Source: CAVXEF01 sp963827315
Lineage (GTDB): Bacteria; Planctomycetota; Phycisphaerae; Sedimentisphaerales; Anaerobacaceae
Assembly (NCBI GenBank): GCA_963827315.1
Contig: CAWHAL010000004.1
Coordinates: 124,001-188,000, forward strand
Length of the DNA: 64,000 nt
Direction: 5' to 3'
How positions within the stretch are numbered: position 1 is the first letter of the stretch; each line of letters opens with the position of its first letter. A program made the translations under genes and the position numbers. This document shows, in pieces, positions 27,091 to 36,786 of the stretch. The notes under the pieces are model-generated. The model searched no databases, was not told where the DNA came from, and saw only the letters and a program-made list of their open reading frames with translations.

Positions 27091-29193
27091 ATGGATTTTA
27101 CAGGTTTCTTCAATCCACAATCAGTTGCCATAGTTGGTGCCTCCCGGGAAAAAGGCAAGGTCGGGCACGAAATCCTGACAAGTCTGATTCTTTCCGGATA
27201 CACAGGCAGGATATTTCCTGTTAATCCTAACGCCGGCGAAATCGAGCACCTGCGGTGCTATCCTGACCTTGCATCTATCGGAGAAATTCCGGAGCTTGTT
27301 ATTATTGTCGTGCCGGCAAAAGTTGTTCCGGACCTGATGCGGCAGTGCGCAAAGATTGGGGTGAAGTCGGTAATTATCATTACCGCAGGCTTCAAAGAAA
27401 TTGGTGAAGAAGGAAAGGCCTTGGAGGAGCAGATTGTTCGAATCGCCAAACAAGCCGGCATCAGGGTCATCGGCCCGAACTGCTTGGGTGTGATGGTGCC
27501 GGCGAATAAATTAAACGCCAGTTTTGGCGGAGAGCTGCCTCCATCAGGCACAATAGGATATATTTCTCAGTCGGGAGCATTGCTATCTGCTGTTTTGGAT
27601 ATGGCGAATACCATCGGCGTCGGTTTCAGTAAGCTCATCAGTATAGGCAACAAGGCGGACATCGATGAGCTGGATATGATAAAAGCGATGGGCGAGGACC
27701 CCGATACAAAGGTTATCGCCGGCTATCTTGAAAGTATAAGTAATGGCAACGCCTTTGCCCGCGAGGCCGAGCGAATATCGCACGATAAGCCGATATTATT
27801 GGTGAAATCCGGCGGCACGAGTGCCGGTGCGCGGGCTGCATCCTCGCATACAGGCAGTTTGGCAGGTAGCGAGATAGCGTATGAAGCGGTGTTCGAGCGT
27901 GCGGGGATTATCCGTTGCTTTTCGGTAAAGACTCAGTTTGACTTTGTTCAGGCGTTTGCGTATCAGCCTTTGCCTGCCGGTGACAGGGTAGCTGTGATAA
28001 CCAATGCCGGCGGTGCTGGAATTATGGCCGCTGATGCGGTTGAAAAGCTTGGTTTGGGGTTTGCGAAATTATCGGACCAGACCATCAAAAAATTGTCCCG
28101 GAATTTGCCGGATGCTGCCAATGTTTACAACCCCGTGGATGTTCTTGGTGACGCCCTTGCTGACCGATACGAGTTTGCACTGCGTTTGGTACTTGATGAC
28201 CCGGACGTCGATATAGTTTTGGTGCTGTTGACGCCGCAGGCGATGACGCAGCCTAAAGTTACTGCGGAAGCAATTGTGAAAACAGCTGCTGCAGAGCCTA
28301 AAAAGCCCATCCTTGCTTGTTTTCTCGGGGCTGCGAAGATTAAAGAAGCTGTGGAGGTCCTGCAGGCAGGCAAAATACCGCAGTATGACTGTCCTGAAAG
28401 CGCGGTATTGACCATCAGGAAGGTGGTTGATTACGTTCGGTGGTGTTCGAGGCCGAAACGCGTGGTGAAGCTATTTCCTGTCAACCGCAGGAAGGTTGAG
28501 ACAATAGTCGAGAGGCATCTTCGCCAGGGAATTCGCGAAATCGGCGAAGCTGAATCGAAGGAGATACTTGAGGCGTATGGCTTTGCAGTACCCCAAGGTT
28601 CTGTCGCCACCACCTCTGAACAGGCGGCAAGTATAGCGGAGCAGCTCGGATATCCGGTCGTATTAAAAATCTGGTCTCCCGATATTGTGCACAAATCGGA
28701 CGTTGGCGGCGTTAAGATGGGGCTTGGAAACGCTCAGGATGTGATGGATGCGTTTGACCTGATGATGTACCGAATACCGAAGAAGCTGCCCGGTGTGAAC
28801 ATTCTTGGTGTACTTGTCCAGGAAACCTGTGGTTCAGGCAAAGAAGTAATTCTTGGAATGAGCCGTGACCCTCACTTCGGTCCTTTGATGATGTTCGGAA
28901 TGGGCGGAACGATGGTGGAGGTGCTCAGGGACGTGTCTTTTTACCTTGCGCCTTTGACGGAAGATGAAGCCAGACAAATGTTGATTAATACCAGGACGTA
29001 TAAGATGCTCAAAGGTGTGCGCGGCGAAGAGGGGGTTGATATTGATGCTATAGCTGAAGGACTGCAGAGACTTTCGCAATTGGTTACGGAGTTTCCGCAG
29101 ATTAAGGAAATGGATATAAATCCATATATGGTCGGACCCAAGGGAGTGACGCCGGTTGCAGTTGATGCGAGAATATCGGTGGAGAAGGAATAA
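27091..29193 (+). CDS. ADP-forming acetate/acyl-CoA synthetase, fused alpha-beta subunits
   Basis: About 700 residues. The alpha half has a CoA-binding Rossmann domain (SVAIVGASREKGKVGHEIL), GPNCLGVM, SQSGAL and the phosphohistidine motif SSHTGSLAGS. The beta half is an ATP-grasp domain with HKSDVGGVKMGL and the MFGMGGTMVEVL loop. These enzymes interconvert acetyl-CoA, ADP and Pi with acetate, CoA and ATP, so acetate formation yields ATP. There is no fused acetyltransferase domain, unlike Salmonella Pat. ATG 27091 fits the family start; a GTG at 27067 is an alternative. It begins a three-gene rightward operon. Confidence 0.88.
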   Translation: MDFTGFFNPQSVAIVGASREKGKVGHEILTSLILSGYTGRIFPVNPNAGEIEHLRCYPDLASIGEIPELVIIVVPAKVVPDLMRQCAKIGVKSVIIITAGFKEIGEEGKALEEQIVRIAKQAGIRVIGPNCLGVMVPANKLNASFGGELPPSGTIGYISQSGALLSAVLDMANTIGVGFSKLISIGNKADIDELDMIKAMGEDPDTKVIAGYLESISNGNAFAREAERISHDKPILLVKSGGTSAGARAASSHTGSLAGSEIAYEAVFERAGIIRCFSVKTQFDFVQAFAYQPLPAGDRVAVITNAGGAGIMAADAVEKLGLGFAKLSDQTIKKLSRNLPDAANVYNPVDVLGDALADRYEFALRLVLDDPDVDIVLVLLTPQAMTQPKVTAEAIVKTAAAEPKKPILACFLGAAKIKEAVEVLQAGKIPQYDCPESAVLTIRKVVDYVRWCSRPKRVVKLFPVNRRKVETIVERHLRQGIREIGEAESKEILEAYGFAVPQGSVATTSEQAASIAEQLGYPVVLKIWSPDIVHKSDVGGVKMGLGNAQDVMDAFDLMMYRIPKKLPGVNILGVLVQETCGSGKEVILGMSRDPHFGPLMMFGMGGTMVEVLRDVSFYLAPLTEDEARQMLINTRTYKMLKGVRGEEGVDIDAIAEGLQRLSQLVTEFPQIKEMDINPYMVGPKGVTPVAVDARISVEKE

Positions 29194-29205
29194 AGCGATA
29201 GCAGT

Positions 29206-31077
29206 ATGCCGGAATTTAACTGGAAACAGGTGTATAAGAGCAAGCTCGGCACCGCTGTAGCGGCGATGAAGTTGATTAAGCCGGGCAACAGCATCTTCAT
29301 AGGTACGGGCTGTGGCCAGCCGCAGCATCTTGTGGAAGCGCTCGTTCAACATTCCAGCCATATTCATGACGCTCATATCATTCATCTTTTGACAATGGGT
29401 GCTGCGCCCTATGCCGACGAGAAGTTTCGTGAAAAGTTCAAGATGAACAGCTTTTTTATTGCTGACAATGTTCGCGATGCCTTGAAAAAGGGTATCGGAG
29501 ATTACACTCCGATATTTTTGTCGGAGATACCTCTTGAATTCGAGACCGGAAGGATTCCAATCGACGTGGCTTTAGTTAGTGTGACGCCGCCTGATGTGAA
29601 TGGTCTTTGCAGTCTGGGCGTCTCTGTTGATATTGTCAAATCCGCGGTTGCCAACACAAGGTACGTTATAGCACAGGTCAACAGCCGTATGCCGCGAACG
29701 TATGGCGACAGTTTCATCCACGTCAACACCATCGATATGCTGGTGCCGTTTGATGAGGATATCATCGACCTTCCGGTGCCGCAGTCCAACGAAACATTAC
29801 GTCGGATTGGGGAAAATATCGCCAGACTTGTCGAAGACGGCAGCACCATTGAGTGTGGCATAGGACGTATACCTCAGGCATTGGCGGAATTTCTAAAGGA
29901 CAAAAAGGACCTCGGCGTTCATACCGAAATGTTCAGCGACTGGATTATAGAGCTGATAGAATGTGGTGCCGTTACCTGTGCGAAGAAGTCTCTCAATCGC
30001 GGTAAAGTTGTAGCAAGTTTCTGTATGGGCTCGCGCCGGCTTTACGATTACATCAACAACAATCCATTTTTTGAGTTTTATCCCTCCGAATATGTCAACG
30101 ACCCATACATAATCAGCCAGCATGAGAAAATGGTCGGAATTAATGTCGGACTTGAAATTGATTTGACCGGCCAGGTTTGTGCCGACTCATTGGGTTACCA
30201 GTTTTATAGTGGCATCGGTGGCCAGGTCGATTTCATTCGCGGCGCAGCCAGGAGCAGAGGCGGCAAAGCTATAATTGCGATGCCTTCTACGGCCAAGGAT
30301 GACCAGGTCAGCAGGATTGTACCACATTTGACTGAGGGCGCAGGCGTTGTTACAACACGCGGCGATGTCCATTACGTGGTTACCGAATACGGAATTGCTT
30401 ATCTGCACGGCAAAAGCATCAGGGAAAGAGTCCTCGAGCTGATTAACATTGCGCATCCGAAGTTCAGAAAACAGCTTATTCAATTTGCGAAAACCCAGAA
30501 ATATATTTACGAAGACCAGATAGAGCTGGCGTGGGACCAGGTGGCTTACCCCGAAGACCTCGAACGCTACGACACATTGCGTGACGGCACAGAGATATTC
30601 TTCCGGCCTGTTAAACCTACCGATGAGCCGGCACTTTCGGAAATGTTGTATTCCCTGAGCGAAAAGAGTGTTCAGACTCGCTACTTTACCCATACGATGA
30701 CCTTTCCGCACAAGGATGTCCAGCAGTTGACCAATATTGATTACCGCCATGACATCTCTATTATTGGTGTGGTCCCTTCAGTCTCTGGCGAGCAGATTGT
30801 TGCCATAGCGCAGTATTTCCTCGACCCTAAGACACAGGCTGCGGAGGTCGCCTTTATCGTTCAGGACGAGTGGCAGCAAAAGGGAATGGGGACTTTTCTT
30901 CTGGATTACGTTACCCAAATTGCTAAAAAGCGAGGCGTCAGGCGTTTCTATGCGAAGGTATTGCCTGCCAACAAGCCGATGCTTACGATTTTTTACAACT
31001 CCGGCTATAAAGTGAACACCGAGTTTGACGGCGAAGTTTATAATATAACGTACGATTTGACCGGAAAACAAGCGTAG
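29206..31077 (+). CDS. Acetyl-CoA hydrolase/transferase fused to a GNAT acetyltransferase
   Basis: 623 residues in two parts. Residues 1-430 are an acetyl-CoA hydrolase/4-hydroxybutyrate CoA-transferase (IFIGTGCGQPQHLVEAL, GIGRIPQALAEFL, HYVVTEYGIAYLHGK). Residues about 455-620 are a GNAT domain whose acetyl-CoA loop is QQKGMGTFLLDY. The first moves CoA between acids; the second could acetylate protein lysines. It lies 12 bases after the synthetase and 14 before the deacetylase, so the acetyl donor, a candidate acetylase and a candidate deacetylase are expressed together. The GNAT substrate is not shown by the sequence. Confidence 0.88.
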   Translation: MPEFNWKQVYKSKLGTAVAAMKLIKPGNSIFIGTGCGQPQHLVEALVQHSSHIHDAHIIHLLTMGAAPYADEKFREKFKMNSFFIADNVRDALKKGIGDYTPIFLSEIPLEFETGRIPIDVALVSVTPPDVNGLCSLGVSVDIVKSAVANTRYVIAQVNSRMPRTYGDSFIHVNTIDMLVPFDEDIIDLPVPQSNETLRRIGENIARLVEDGSTIECGIGRIPQALAEFLKDKKDLGVHTEMFSDWIIELIECGAVTCAKKSLNRGKVVASFCMGSRRLYDYINNNPFFEFYPSEYVNDPYIISQHEKMVGINVGLEIDLTGQVCADSLGYQFYSGIGGQVDFIRGAARSRGGKAIIAMPSTAKDDQVSRIVPHLTEGAGVVTTRGDVHYVVTEYGIAYLHGKSIRERVLELINIAHPKFRKQLIQFAKTQKYIYEDQIELAWDQVAYPEDLERYDTLRDGTEIFFRPVKPTDEPALSEMLYSLSEKSVQTRYFTHTMTFPHKDVQQLTNIDYRHDISIIGVVPSVSGEQIVAIAQYFLDPKTQAAEVAFIVQDEWQQKGMGTFLLDYVTQIAKKRGVRRFYAKVLPANKPMLTIFYNSGYKVNTEFDGEVYNITYDLTGKQA

Positions 31078-31091
31078 GAAAGACTTCAGCG

Positions 31092-32222
31092 ATGAGGAAA
31101 GCTGCTTTTATTTATTCGTCTGAGCTGGAGAAGTATCACTATCCGCCTGAACATCCGTTTAATACTATCCGGGCCCGCAGGACTCGGGAGATTCTGAATT
31201 CTATGGGTCTGCTTTCCGGTGACGGACGAAGGGAAGTTGCACCTATTCCCGTTGAGCGAGTTGTTCTAAAAAAGTTCCACTCCGCCCGGTATTTGTATGC
31301 CCTGAAAAGAGCTTCTGATGGGCACTGGGACAACGAGGCATTTTATATGGGCATAGGCACGTCGGATTGTCCGGTCTTCGAGGGCTTGTATGAATATGCG
31401 GTGCTCGCCTGTGGTGCTACACTGGTGGCCGCAAAGCTCATACTGGCGGGTGAAGTTGACGCAGCGTTCAATCCATCCGGTGGCTATCATCACGCAGGCC
31501 CTGAGAAAGCCAGCGGCTTTTGCTATATCAATGATGTGGCCCTTGCATGTACGGTGCTTGCAGAGGCCGGAAAAAAAGTCTTATATCTTGATGTGGATGT
31601 TCATCACGGCGATGGCGTTGCATACGCGTTTTATGACCGCAGTGATGTAATGACAATATCGTTTCATCAGGACCCGAGGACACTCTTTCCCGGAACGGGT
31701 TTCGTAGATGAAATCGGAACAGGAGCCGGAAAAGGTTATTGTGTTAACGTTCCTCTTCCAATCGGCACTTATGACCAGGCTTATATGAAAGCATTTGAAG
31801 CGATTGTACCGCCGTTGGCCTCTGCATATAAGCCGGACATAATTGTTTTTGAGCTTGGTGCCGATGCCCTCGCCGGTGACCCGCTTGCGAATTTGCGATT
31901 GACTAACAATGTTTATGCTGAGGTTGTCAGGCACTTATTGAGTTTTGAAAAGCCTATCCTTATGACAGGTGGCGGCGGTTACAATATTGAAAATACTGTC
32001 AGAGCCTGGGCGCTCGCCTGGAGTGTCTTGTGTGGTGCTGACATTGGCAATGGTAATAGTCCTGCTCTCGGCGGCGTTATGCTTGAGAGTACCGATTGGC
32101 AAGGGGGCCTGCGCGATAGAACGCTTGCGGTAAGTAGTCAACAGCGGGATGCAGTGATGCCCGCAATAGAAGCAACGATAGAGGCCATTAAAGCGAACGT
32201 CTTTCCGATTCACGGGCTGTGA
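31092..32222 (+). CDS. acuC: AcuC-type lysine deacetylase (histone deacetylase family)
   Basis: 376 residues. The zinc-dependent deacetylase core is intact: GGYHHAGPEKASGFCYIND supplies the catalytic His pair, LDVDVHHGDGVA the zinc Asp/His, GADALAGDPLANLRLT the second zinc Asp, and TGGGGYN the transition-state Tyr. Bacterial members of this length include AcuC, which removes the acetyl group that silences acetyl-CoA synthetase. Acs itself is encoded 700 bases away facing this gene, which supports that role. Acetylpolyamine hydrolase activity is an alternative. Confidence 0.85.
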   Translation: MRKAAFIYSSELEKYHYPPEHPFNTIRARRTREILNSMGLLSGDGRREVAPIPVERVVLKKFHSARYLYALKRASDGHWDNEAFYMGIGTSDCPVFEGLYEYAVLACGATLVAAKLILAGEVDAAFNPSGGYHHAGPEKASGFCYINDVALACTVLAEAGKKVLYLDVDVHHGDGVAYAFYDRSDVMTISFHQDPRTLFPGTGFVDEIGTGAGKGYCVNVPLPIGTYDQAYMKAFEAIVPPLASAYKPDIIVFELGADALAGDPLANLRLTNNVYAEVVRHLLSFEKPILMTGGGGYNIENTVRAWALAWSVLCGADIGNGNSPALGGVMLESTDWQGGLRDRTLAVSSQQRDAVMPAIEATIEAIKANVFPIHGL

Positions 32223-32241
32223 CCATCAATTGCGGGACACT

Positions 32242-32838
32242 TCATTTCACAGGCCATACAGGGGCTACGGTTTTGCCGTATACTTCATTTAGCACCTGTG
32301 CCAGACCCGTATATATTGCTGAAAGCCCGCAGATGATTCCTTCATAGCCGGCGATGTGTTTTATTGTAGTGCTGCCCGTATAGTCCCCAACAGCCAGGAG
32401 AAAGAACAGTAAAGCTAATGTCCCGAATACAAGTTGCAGCGCCTTGTTAAGCTTCAATGTGCCGACGAACATAACAGCGGTAAATAAACCCCACATAAAC
32501 AGATATGCCGCCATAGCGCAGGATTCGTTAGCGTCTCCCCAGCCGATTTTTTGTGCGACTATTAGCCAGACCAAAGAGAGCCAGAAAAGGCCATAGGAGG
32601 TAAATGCGGTTGTGCCGAACGTATTGTTTTTCTTCCATTCCATTACCCCTGCGATAATTTGAGCGATGCCGCCATAGAAAATCCCCATCGCTAAAATCAT
32701 TGTCCCCAATTTAAAAAAGCCGGCATTATGCAGATTCAGCAGTACTGTTGTCATACCGAATCCCATCAAACCAAGCGGTGCGGGGTTGGCTGTGGTGTCC
32801 TTTATCTTTATCACGTCCTCTGATATCGGCTTTTCCAT
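32242..32838 (-). CDS. satP: Acetate/succinate permease of the GPR1/FUN34/YaaH (SatP) family
   Basis: 198 residues with six transmembrane helices. The family signature NPAPLGLMGFGMTTVLLN occurs near residue 25, followed by GIFYGGIAQIIAGVMEW and a late aromatic-rich helix pair. SatP channels acetate across the inner membrane. ATG 32838 follows GGGAG; an upstream in-frame ATG at 32853 is less well placed. It is downstream of acs with a 74-base gap on the same strand, consistent with uptake and activation in one transcript. Confidence 0.9.
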   Translation of the reverse strand: MEKPISEDVIKIKDTTANPAPLGLMGFGMTTVLLNLHNAGFFKLGTMILAMGIFYGGIAQIIAGVMEWKKNNTFGTTAFTSYGLFWLSLVWLIVAQKIGWGDANESCAMAAYLFMWGLFTAVMFVGTLKLNKALQLVFGTLALLFFLLAVGDYTGSTTIKHIAGYEGIICGLSAIYTGLAQVLNEVYGKTVAPVWPVK

Positions 32839-32912
32839 AGTAACTCCCTTCATTAAAAAACAGGCCGGATTAAGAATCTGTCGATGTACGTTTGGCCCTT
32901 AGGCATTCGGAC

Positions 32913-34895
32913 TTACTTGCCGCGGCCCTTCACAAGAACCGCAACCACGCTCGGGTCGGCCAGGGTGGTGATGTCGCCGAGATTCGAGATATCGCCCTCG
33001 GCAATCTTACGGAGGATTCGCCGCATAATCTTGCCTGAGCGTGTTTTCGGAAGCGAAGGAGCAAACTGGATTACTTCGGGCATAGCAATAGGTCCGATTT
33101 CCTTTCGCACGTGCATAATGAGTTCCTTCTTCAACTCATCACTTTCGTGGACGCCGTCTTTAAGCGTAACGAAGGCGTAAAGCGATTGTCCCTTGATTTC
33201 GTGAGGCATCGGCGTGACCGCGGCCTCGGCAACTTTGGGATGGCTGACAAGGGCGCTTTCGACCTCAGCGGTCCCGATGCGGTGGCCGGAAACATTGACC
33301 ACATCGTCGATTCTGCCCATTAACCAGTAGTCGCTGTCCTCATCGATTCGACAGCCGTCACCAGTGAAGTAAACGTTGTCAAACAATGTAAAATATGTAT
33401 CTATAAATCTTTCGTGGTCTCCCCACATCGTCTTCATTATTCCTGGCCACGGCCGGCATATGCACAGCTTGCCGCCTTCATTTACACCGCATTTGGTTCC
33501 GTCATCTCGCAGAACAACGGGGTCAACGCCGAAGAATGGCCGGTTCGCACTGCCTGGCTTTAATGTATGAGCTCCCGGCAACGGCGTGATTAAAATGCCG
33601 CCGGTCTCAGTTTGCCACCAGGTATCAACTATCGGACACCGATTACGGCCAATCTTTTCATAGTACCATATCCACGCTTCAGGATTTATCGGCTCACCGA
33701 CAGTTCCGAGAACTCTCAGCGAATTGAGCTTGTATTTGGCGGGCAATTCATCGCCGAGCCGCATCAGAGCGCGAATAGCCGTCGGTGCTGTATAAAAAAC
33801 CGTGACGCCGAACTTGTCGCAAATCTGCCAGAACCGTCCGCCGTCGGGATAAGTGGGAATCCCTTCAAACATAAGGGATGTTGCGCCGTTTGCAAGCGGG
33901 CCATAGACAATGTAGCTGTGTCCGGTTACCCAGCCGATGTCGGCGGTGCACCAGTAAATGTCATCATCGTGAATATTGAAAATGACTTTGTGGCTGAAAG
34001 TAACCTCCACTAAGTACCCGCCCGCAGTATGGACAACCCCCTTGGGCTTGCCGGTCGAACCGGAGGTGTAAAGAATAAATAACGGCTCCTCCGCCTTCAT
34101 ACGCTCTGGTTCGCATTTGCTGTCGGCCTTTGCCATTACATCGTGATACCATACGTCCCTGCCGGCTTTCATATCGCACGGGTCGTCGCTGGTCTTGACG
34201 ACGATGACATTCTCTATCGTCGGCGTCTTTTTTAATGCTTCATCAGCAGTGGTTTTGAGCATAATATGCTTGCCGCCGCGAAATGAAACATTGGAAGTGA
34301 TAAGCATTTTACACTCAGAGTCGTTGATGCGCCCCTGCAGCGAATCAGCGCTGAAGCCGCCAAAGACAACTGAGTGAATCGCACCGATACGGGCACAGGC
34401 AAGCATTGCTATTGGAAGTTCGGGGACCATCGGCAGATAAATGGCCACGCGGTCTCCCTTCTTTATACCTTTCGACTTCAGCACGTTTGCAAATTTGCAG
34501 ACTTCCTTATGGAGCTCTTCGTATGTAAATTTCCTGACCGCACTATCCGCCTCGCCTTGCCAAACAAGTGCGGTTTTCTTCGCAGTTGGTGTTCCGAGAT
34601 GGCGGTCCAGGCAGTTATATGAAACATTCAGTTCGCCGTCGGCAAACCAGCTATGCTCAATCTTTCGGCTCTTCGTGTCCCACGTATACTCGAGACTCTT
34701 GGTTGGTTTTTTGAACCAGCTAATGGTCTTTGCCTGTTCTAACCAGAAGCCGTCGGGGTCGTTAATCGACCTTTCCCACATCTGCTGGTATTTCTTCACG
34801 CTGGTTATATAAGCGTTTTTCTTGACCGACGCCGGTGGCGGAAACGTCCGCTTCTCTGTCATAAGAGAATCAATGCTCTTCTGTTCTTTTCCCAT
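32913..34895 (-). CDS. acs: Acetyl-CoA synthetase (AMP-forming)
   Basis: 660 residues, full length. It activates acetate with ATP and CoA through acetyl-AMP. The P-loop-like motif LYTSGSTGKPKGVVHTAGG, WWQTETGG and the hinge WLMGRIDDVVNVSGHR are clear. The C-terminal PKTRSGKIMRR contains the lysine whose acetylation switches Acs off in other bacteria. Convergent neighbours encode a GNAT fusion and an AcuC-type deacetylase. A 62-base gap separates it from the upstream outer-membrane gene, so the two may share a transcript. Confidence 0.97.
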   Translation of the reverse strand: MGKEQKSIDSLMTEKRTFPPPASVKKNAYITSVKKYQQMWERSINDPDGFWLEQAKTISWFKKPTKSLEYTWDTKSRKIEHSWFADGELNVSYNCLDRHLGTPTAKKTALVWQGEADSAVRKFTYEELHKEVCKFANVLKSKGIKKGDRVAIYLPMVPELPIAMLACARIGAIHSVVFGGFSADSLQGRINDSECKMLITSNVSFRGGKHIMLKTTADEALKKTPTIENVIVVKTSDDPCDMKAGRDVWYHDVMAKADSKCEPERMKAEEPLFILYTSGSTGKPKGVVHTAGGYLVEVTFSHKVIFNIHDDDIYWCTADIGWVTGHSYIVYGPLANGATSLMFEGIPTYPDGGRFWQICDKFGVTVFYTAPTAIRALMRLGDELPAKYKLNSLRVLGTVGEPINPEAWIWYYEKIGRNRCPIVDTWWQTETGGILITPLPGAHTLKPGSANRPFFGVDPVVLRDDGTKCGVNEGGKLCICRPWPGIMKTMWGDHERFIDTYFTLFDNVYFTGDGCRIDEDSDYWLMGRIDDVVNVSGHRIGTAEVESALVSHPKVAEAAVTPMPHEIKGQSLYAFVTLKDGVHESDELKKELIMHVRKEIGPIAMPEVIQFAPSLPKTRSGKIMRRILRKIAEGDISNLGDITTLADPSVVAVLVKGRGK

Positions 34896-34957
34896 AGTGC
34901 TCTTTTTTGTCGAAAGTTATTGATATTTTCTGTTTCTGCGGTTTTGATGTAAAAAAA

Positions 34958-35743
34958 TCAGAATTTATACTTCATGCTTAATTTGCAATACGTTATCTCA
35001 TGTCTTCTGCTGACAGAGTCATCCATTGTTATCTGCTCATAAATTCCGGGGGCAAAGGTGAGATTTTTGGTGACATTGAATTTTGTCGCCATACCAAAAG
35101 TGGCGTATGACCAGTCATGTGCGGCACCTTCAATTCCATCCGTGTAGGCAATTTCCGATGTCAATTGCAATGGGTTTGGAAGCTCATTTACTTTCAGGTC
35201 GTAACCGAGTCCGAACCGATGGACCCAGCCGGTAATGTAACTGTATTTGAAGTCATGCATCGCCGGATATTCGTAATGTACAATGTAATACGGGTAAAGA
35301 CCGCCTGGCATAATTTTAGGCCATGAAAAGGCAAATATCCACTCGTACAGGGTTTTTGATTTATCTCTCGCTAACCCGTAGTAATGCTTATACGTCATGC
35401 TGATGTCGGTATTCATAGCGAACGGCGTATCTTCAAAAAGCTTGGTTTTGTAATAGGGCGTGTAATCGAATCTCTGCTTGTCGACATACCCGCTGCCGAT
35501 GGCGTTGCGGTGCGTAACATTTATGCCAAAGCCGGTGCCGTAAAGGTCGACGTCGATGGAGTTAAACAAACCTCCTTGTTGGCCGTAGCTTTCAAAGCCC
35601 TTGGTCATATACTTACTCATGTAAGTTATATCGTAGGTAAACCCCAACTTTTTTTCCGGGGAGTTACTTTCCGATGTTCCGGCAAAACCGGCTGTGCTGA
35701 GTACCAGGACAATAATTACTGAAACTCCTTTTTTCATTTTCAT
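34958..35743 (-). CDS. Predicted outer-membrane beta-barrel protein
   Basis: 261 residues with a signal peptide (MKMKKGVSVIIVLVLSTAGF, cleavage near AFA/G). The mature part alternates polar and aromatic residues in about a dozen strands and ends in Phe (LSMKYKF), as outer-membrane barrels do. YMSKYMTKGFESYGQQGG recalls the SKYxxRG opening of the TIGR02001/Gcw_chp group. No ligand motif is visible. Being first in a probable operon with acs and satP, it may be a porin for small acids. AAGGAG lies eight bases before the ATG. Confidence 0.6.
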   Translation of the reverse strand: MKMKKGVSVIIVLVLSTAGFAGTSESNSPEKKLGFTYDITYMSKYMTKGFESYGQQGGLFNSIDVDLYGTGFGINVTHRNAIGSGYVDKQRFDYTPYYKTKLFEDTPFAMNTDISMTYKHYYGLARDKSKTLYEWIFAFSWPKIMPGGLYPYYIVHYEYPAMHDFKYSYITGWVHRFGLGYDLKVNELPNPLQLTSEIAYTDGIEGAAHDWSYATFGMATKFNVTKNLTFAPGIYEQITMDDSVSRRHEITYCKLSMKYKF

Positions 35744-36166
35744 AATATTTTCTCCTTAAACAGTTTTTATATGGGTTTCGGAATCTTGCACAACACTTCC
35801 TGGCGCCGAGAGAAATGCCTTATTTTTTGTCCCGACTCTGACACTCCACTTTGTATCGGCTAAGAAGCCCTTACCCTCATCTACTTAAGTAAGCCCAATG
35901 TTACACGATAGCATCAGTATTTTTTGCCGTAATTTTGTGGTATTATGTGGATAAGATGGAGGCAGTTCAAGCAAAGCCAGGGGAGTTTTGTGAATAATAG
36001 TGCCCAAATGTTACTGAAACGAACATTTTATGCTGAATTTTTAACGGTTTCGACGGTCTTTTCTGGGATTCCATATAGTGGCTGGGCCGATTATTGTTTG
36101 ACCCGACTGCGCCTAAAATGGGGTAGGCGGCTGCTGTCCGCAGGTGTGAAAGTTTTTTCCTGTTTA
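35744..36166. other. Gap between the outer-membrane gene and the CvpA-like gene
   Basis: About 420 bases. The left part must contain the promoter of the outer-membrane protein/acs genes, but no clear -35/-10 pair or -24/-12 sigma54 site stands out. A plus-strand open frame at 35945-36193 lacks a ribosome-binding site and family features and is not called. Confidence 0.45.
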
Positions 36167-36784
36167 TTATTTTTCGGTCGTGTTCAGTTCTGATTCGTTA
36201 GGTTCAGCTGGTTTGTTCGGCTCAGAGGTTTCGGCCACAGGAGCCTTTGCTTTGCTGCTCTCCAGAAGCCAGCCGATAGCTTGTTGTGGGGTTTGCTTAC
36301 TGTCTTCGGAGGATACTAACTTGTTGACCATGTTGCACCACCAGGATACATAGGAAATGTTGGTCTGCTGAACCTCAGTGTCAAAACCAATCTCTTTTGC
36401 AAAGGTGTTTTTTGTGATTGGTGTGGTCATAAGCAGGAGACTGGCGAAGCTCCAGACAAGAAAGCCCGCCAAAAACCCGAAAAGCCCGGCTCCGACAACA
36501 TCAACTATTTTGGGGAATGGAATGCTGAATTGGCCGGTGATGAATGTGTATGATACCCCGTGCAAAATCAAAAAGCACGCTACCGCAGTAGCTAATACCG
36601 TTAGTGTCTTGCTGTACGCTGCACTGCCAGTGGGAATAATATCTGAAACCACCGGGCCTAATAGAACAGCTAAATAGACGGAAATTATGATGTTGAAACC
36701 AAGAGTCCATATCTCATAAAAGCCCTTTTTGATTGCAAAGCATGCAAACAGCCCACTGAACAATATGCTCATCCAGAACACCAT
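36167..36784 (-). CDS. CvpA-like membrane protein
   Basis: 205 residues. Four hydrophobic helices in the first ~135 residues (ISVYLAVLLGPVVSDII, VLATAVACFLILHGVSYTFI, GLFGFLAGFLVWSFASLLL) follow the CvpA/colicin V production pattern. A soluble Ser/Pro/Glu-rich tail ends the protein (NKPAEPNESELN). It starts two bases after the stop of the secretion ATPase gene, so the two are translationally coupled. The role in this pair is not known. Confidence 0.6.
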   Translation of the reverse strand: MVFWMSILFSGLFACFAIKKGFYEIWTLGFNIIISVYLAVLLGPVVSDIIPTGSAAYSKTLTVLATAVACFLILHGVSYTFITGQFSIPFPKIVDVVGAGLFGFLAGFLVWSFASLLLMTTPITKNTFAKEIGFDTEVQQTNISYVSWWCNMVNKLVSSEDSKQTPQQAIGWLLESSKAKAPVAETSEPNKPAEPNESELNTTEK

Positions 36785-36786
36785 CT

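Noticed and set aside
35760..35900. Sigma54 promoter before the outer-membrane/acs genes
   Set aside because: GG and GC elements occur, but their spacing is one base short of the required distance.
35945..36193. 82-codon plus-strand frame in the gap
   Set aside because: No ribosome-binding site or family feature; overlaps the end of the CvpA-like gene.
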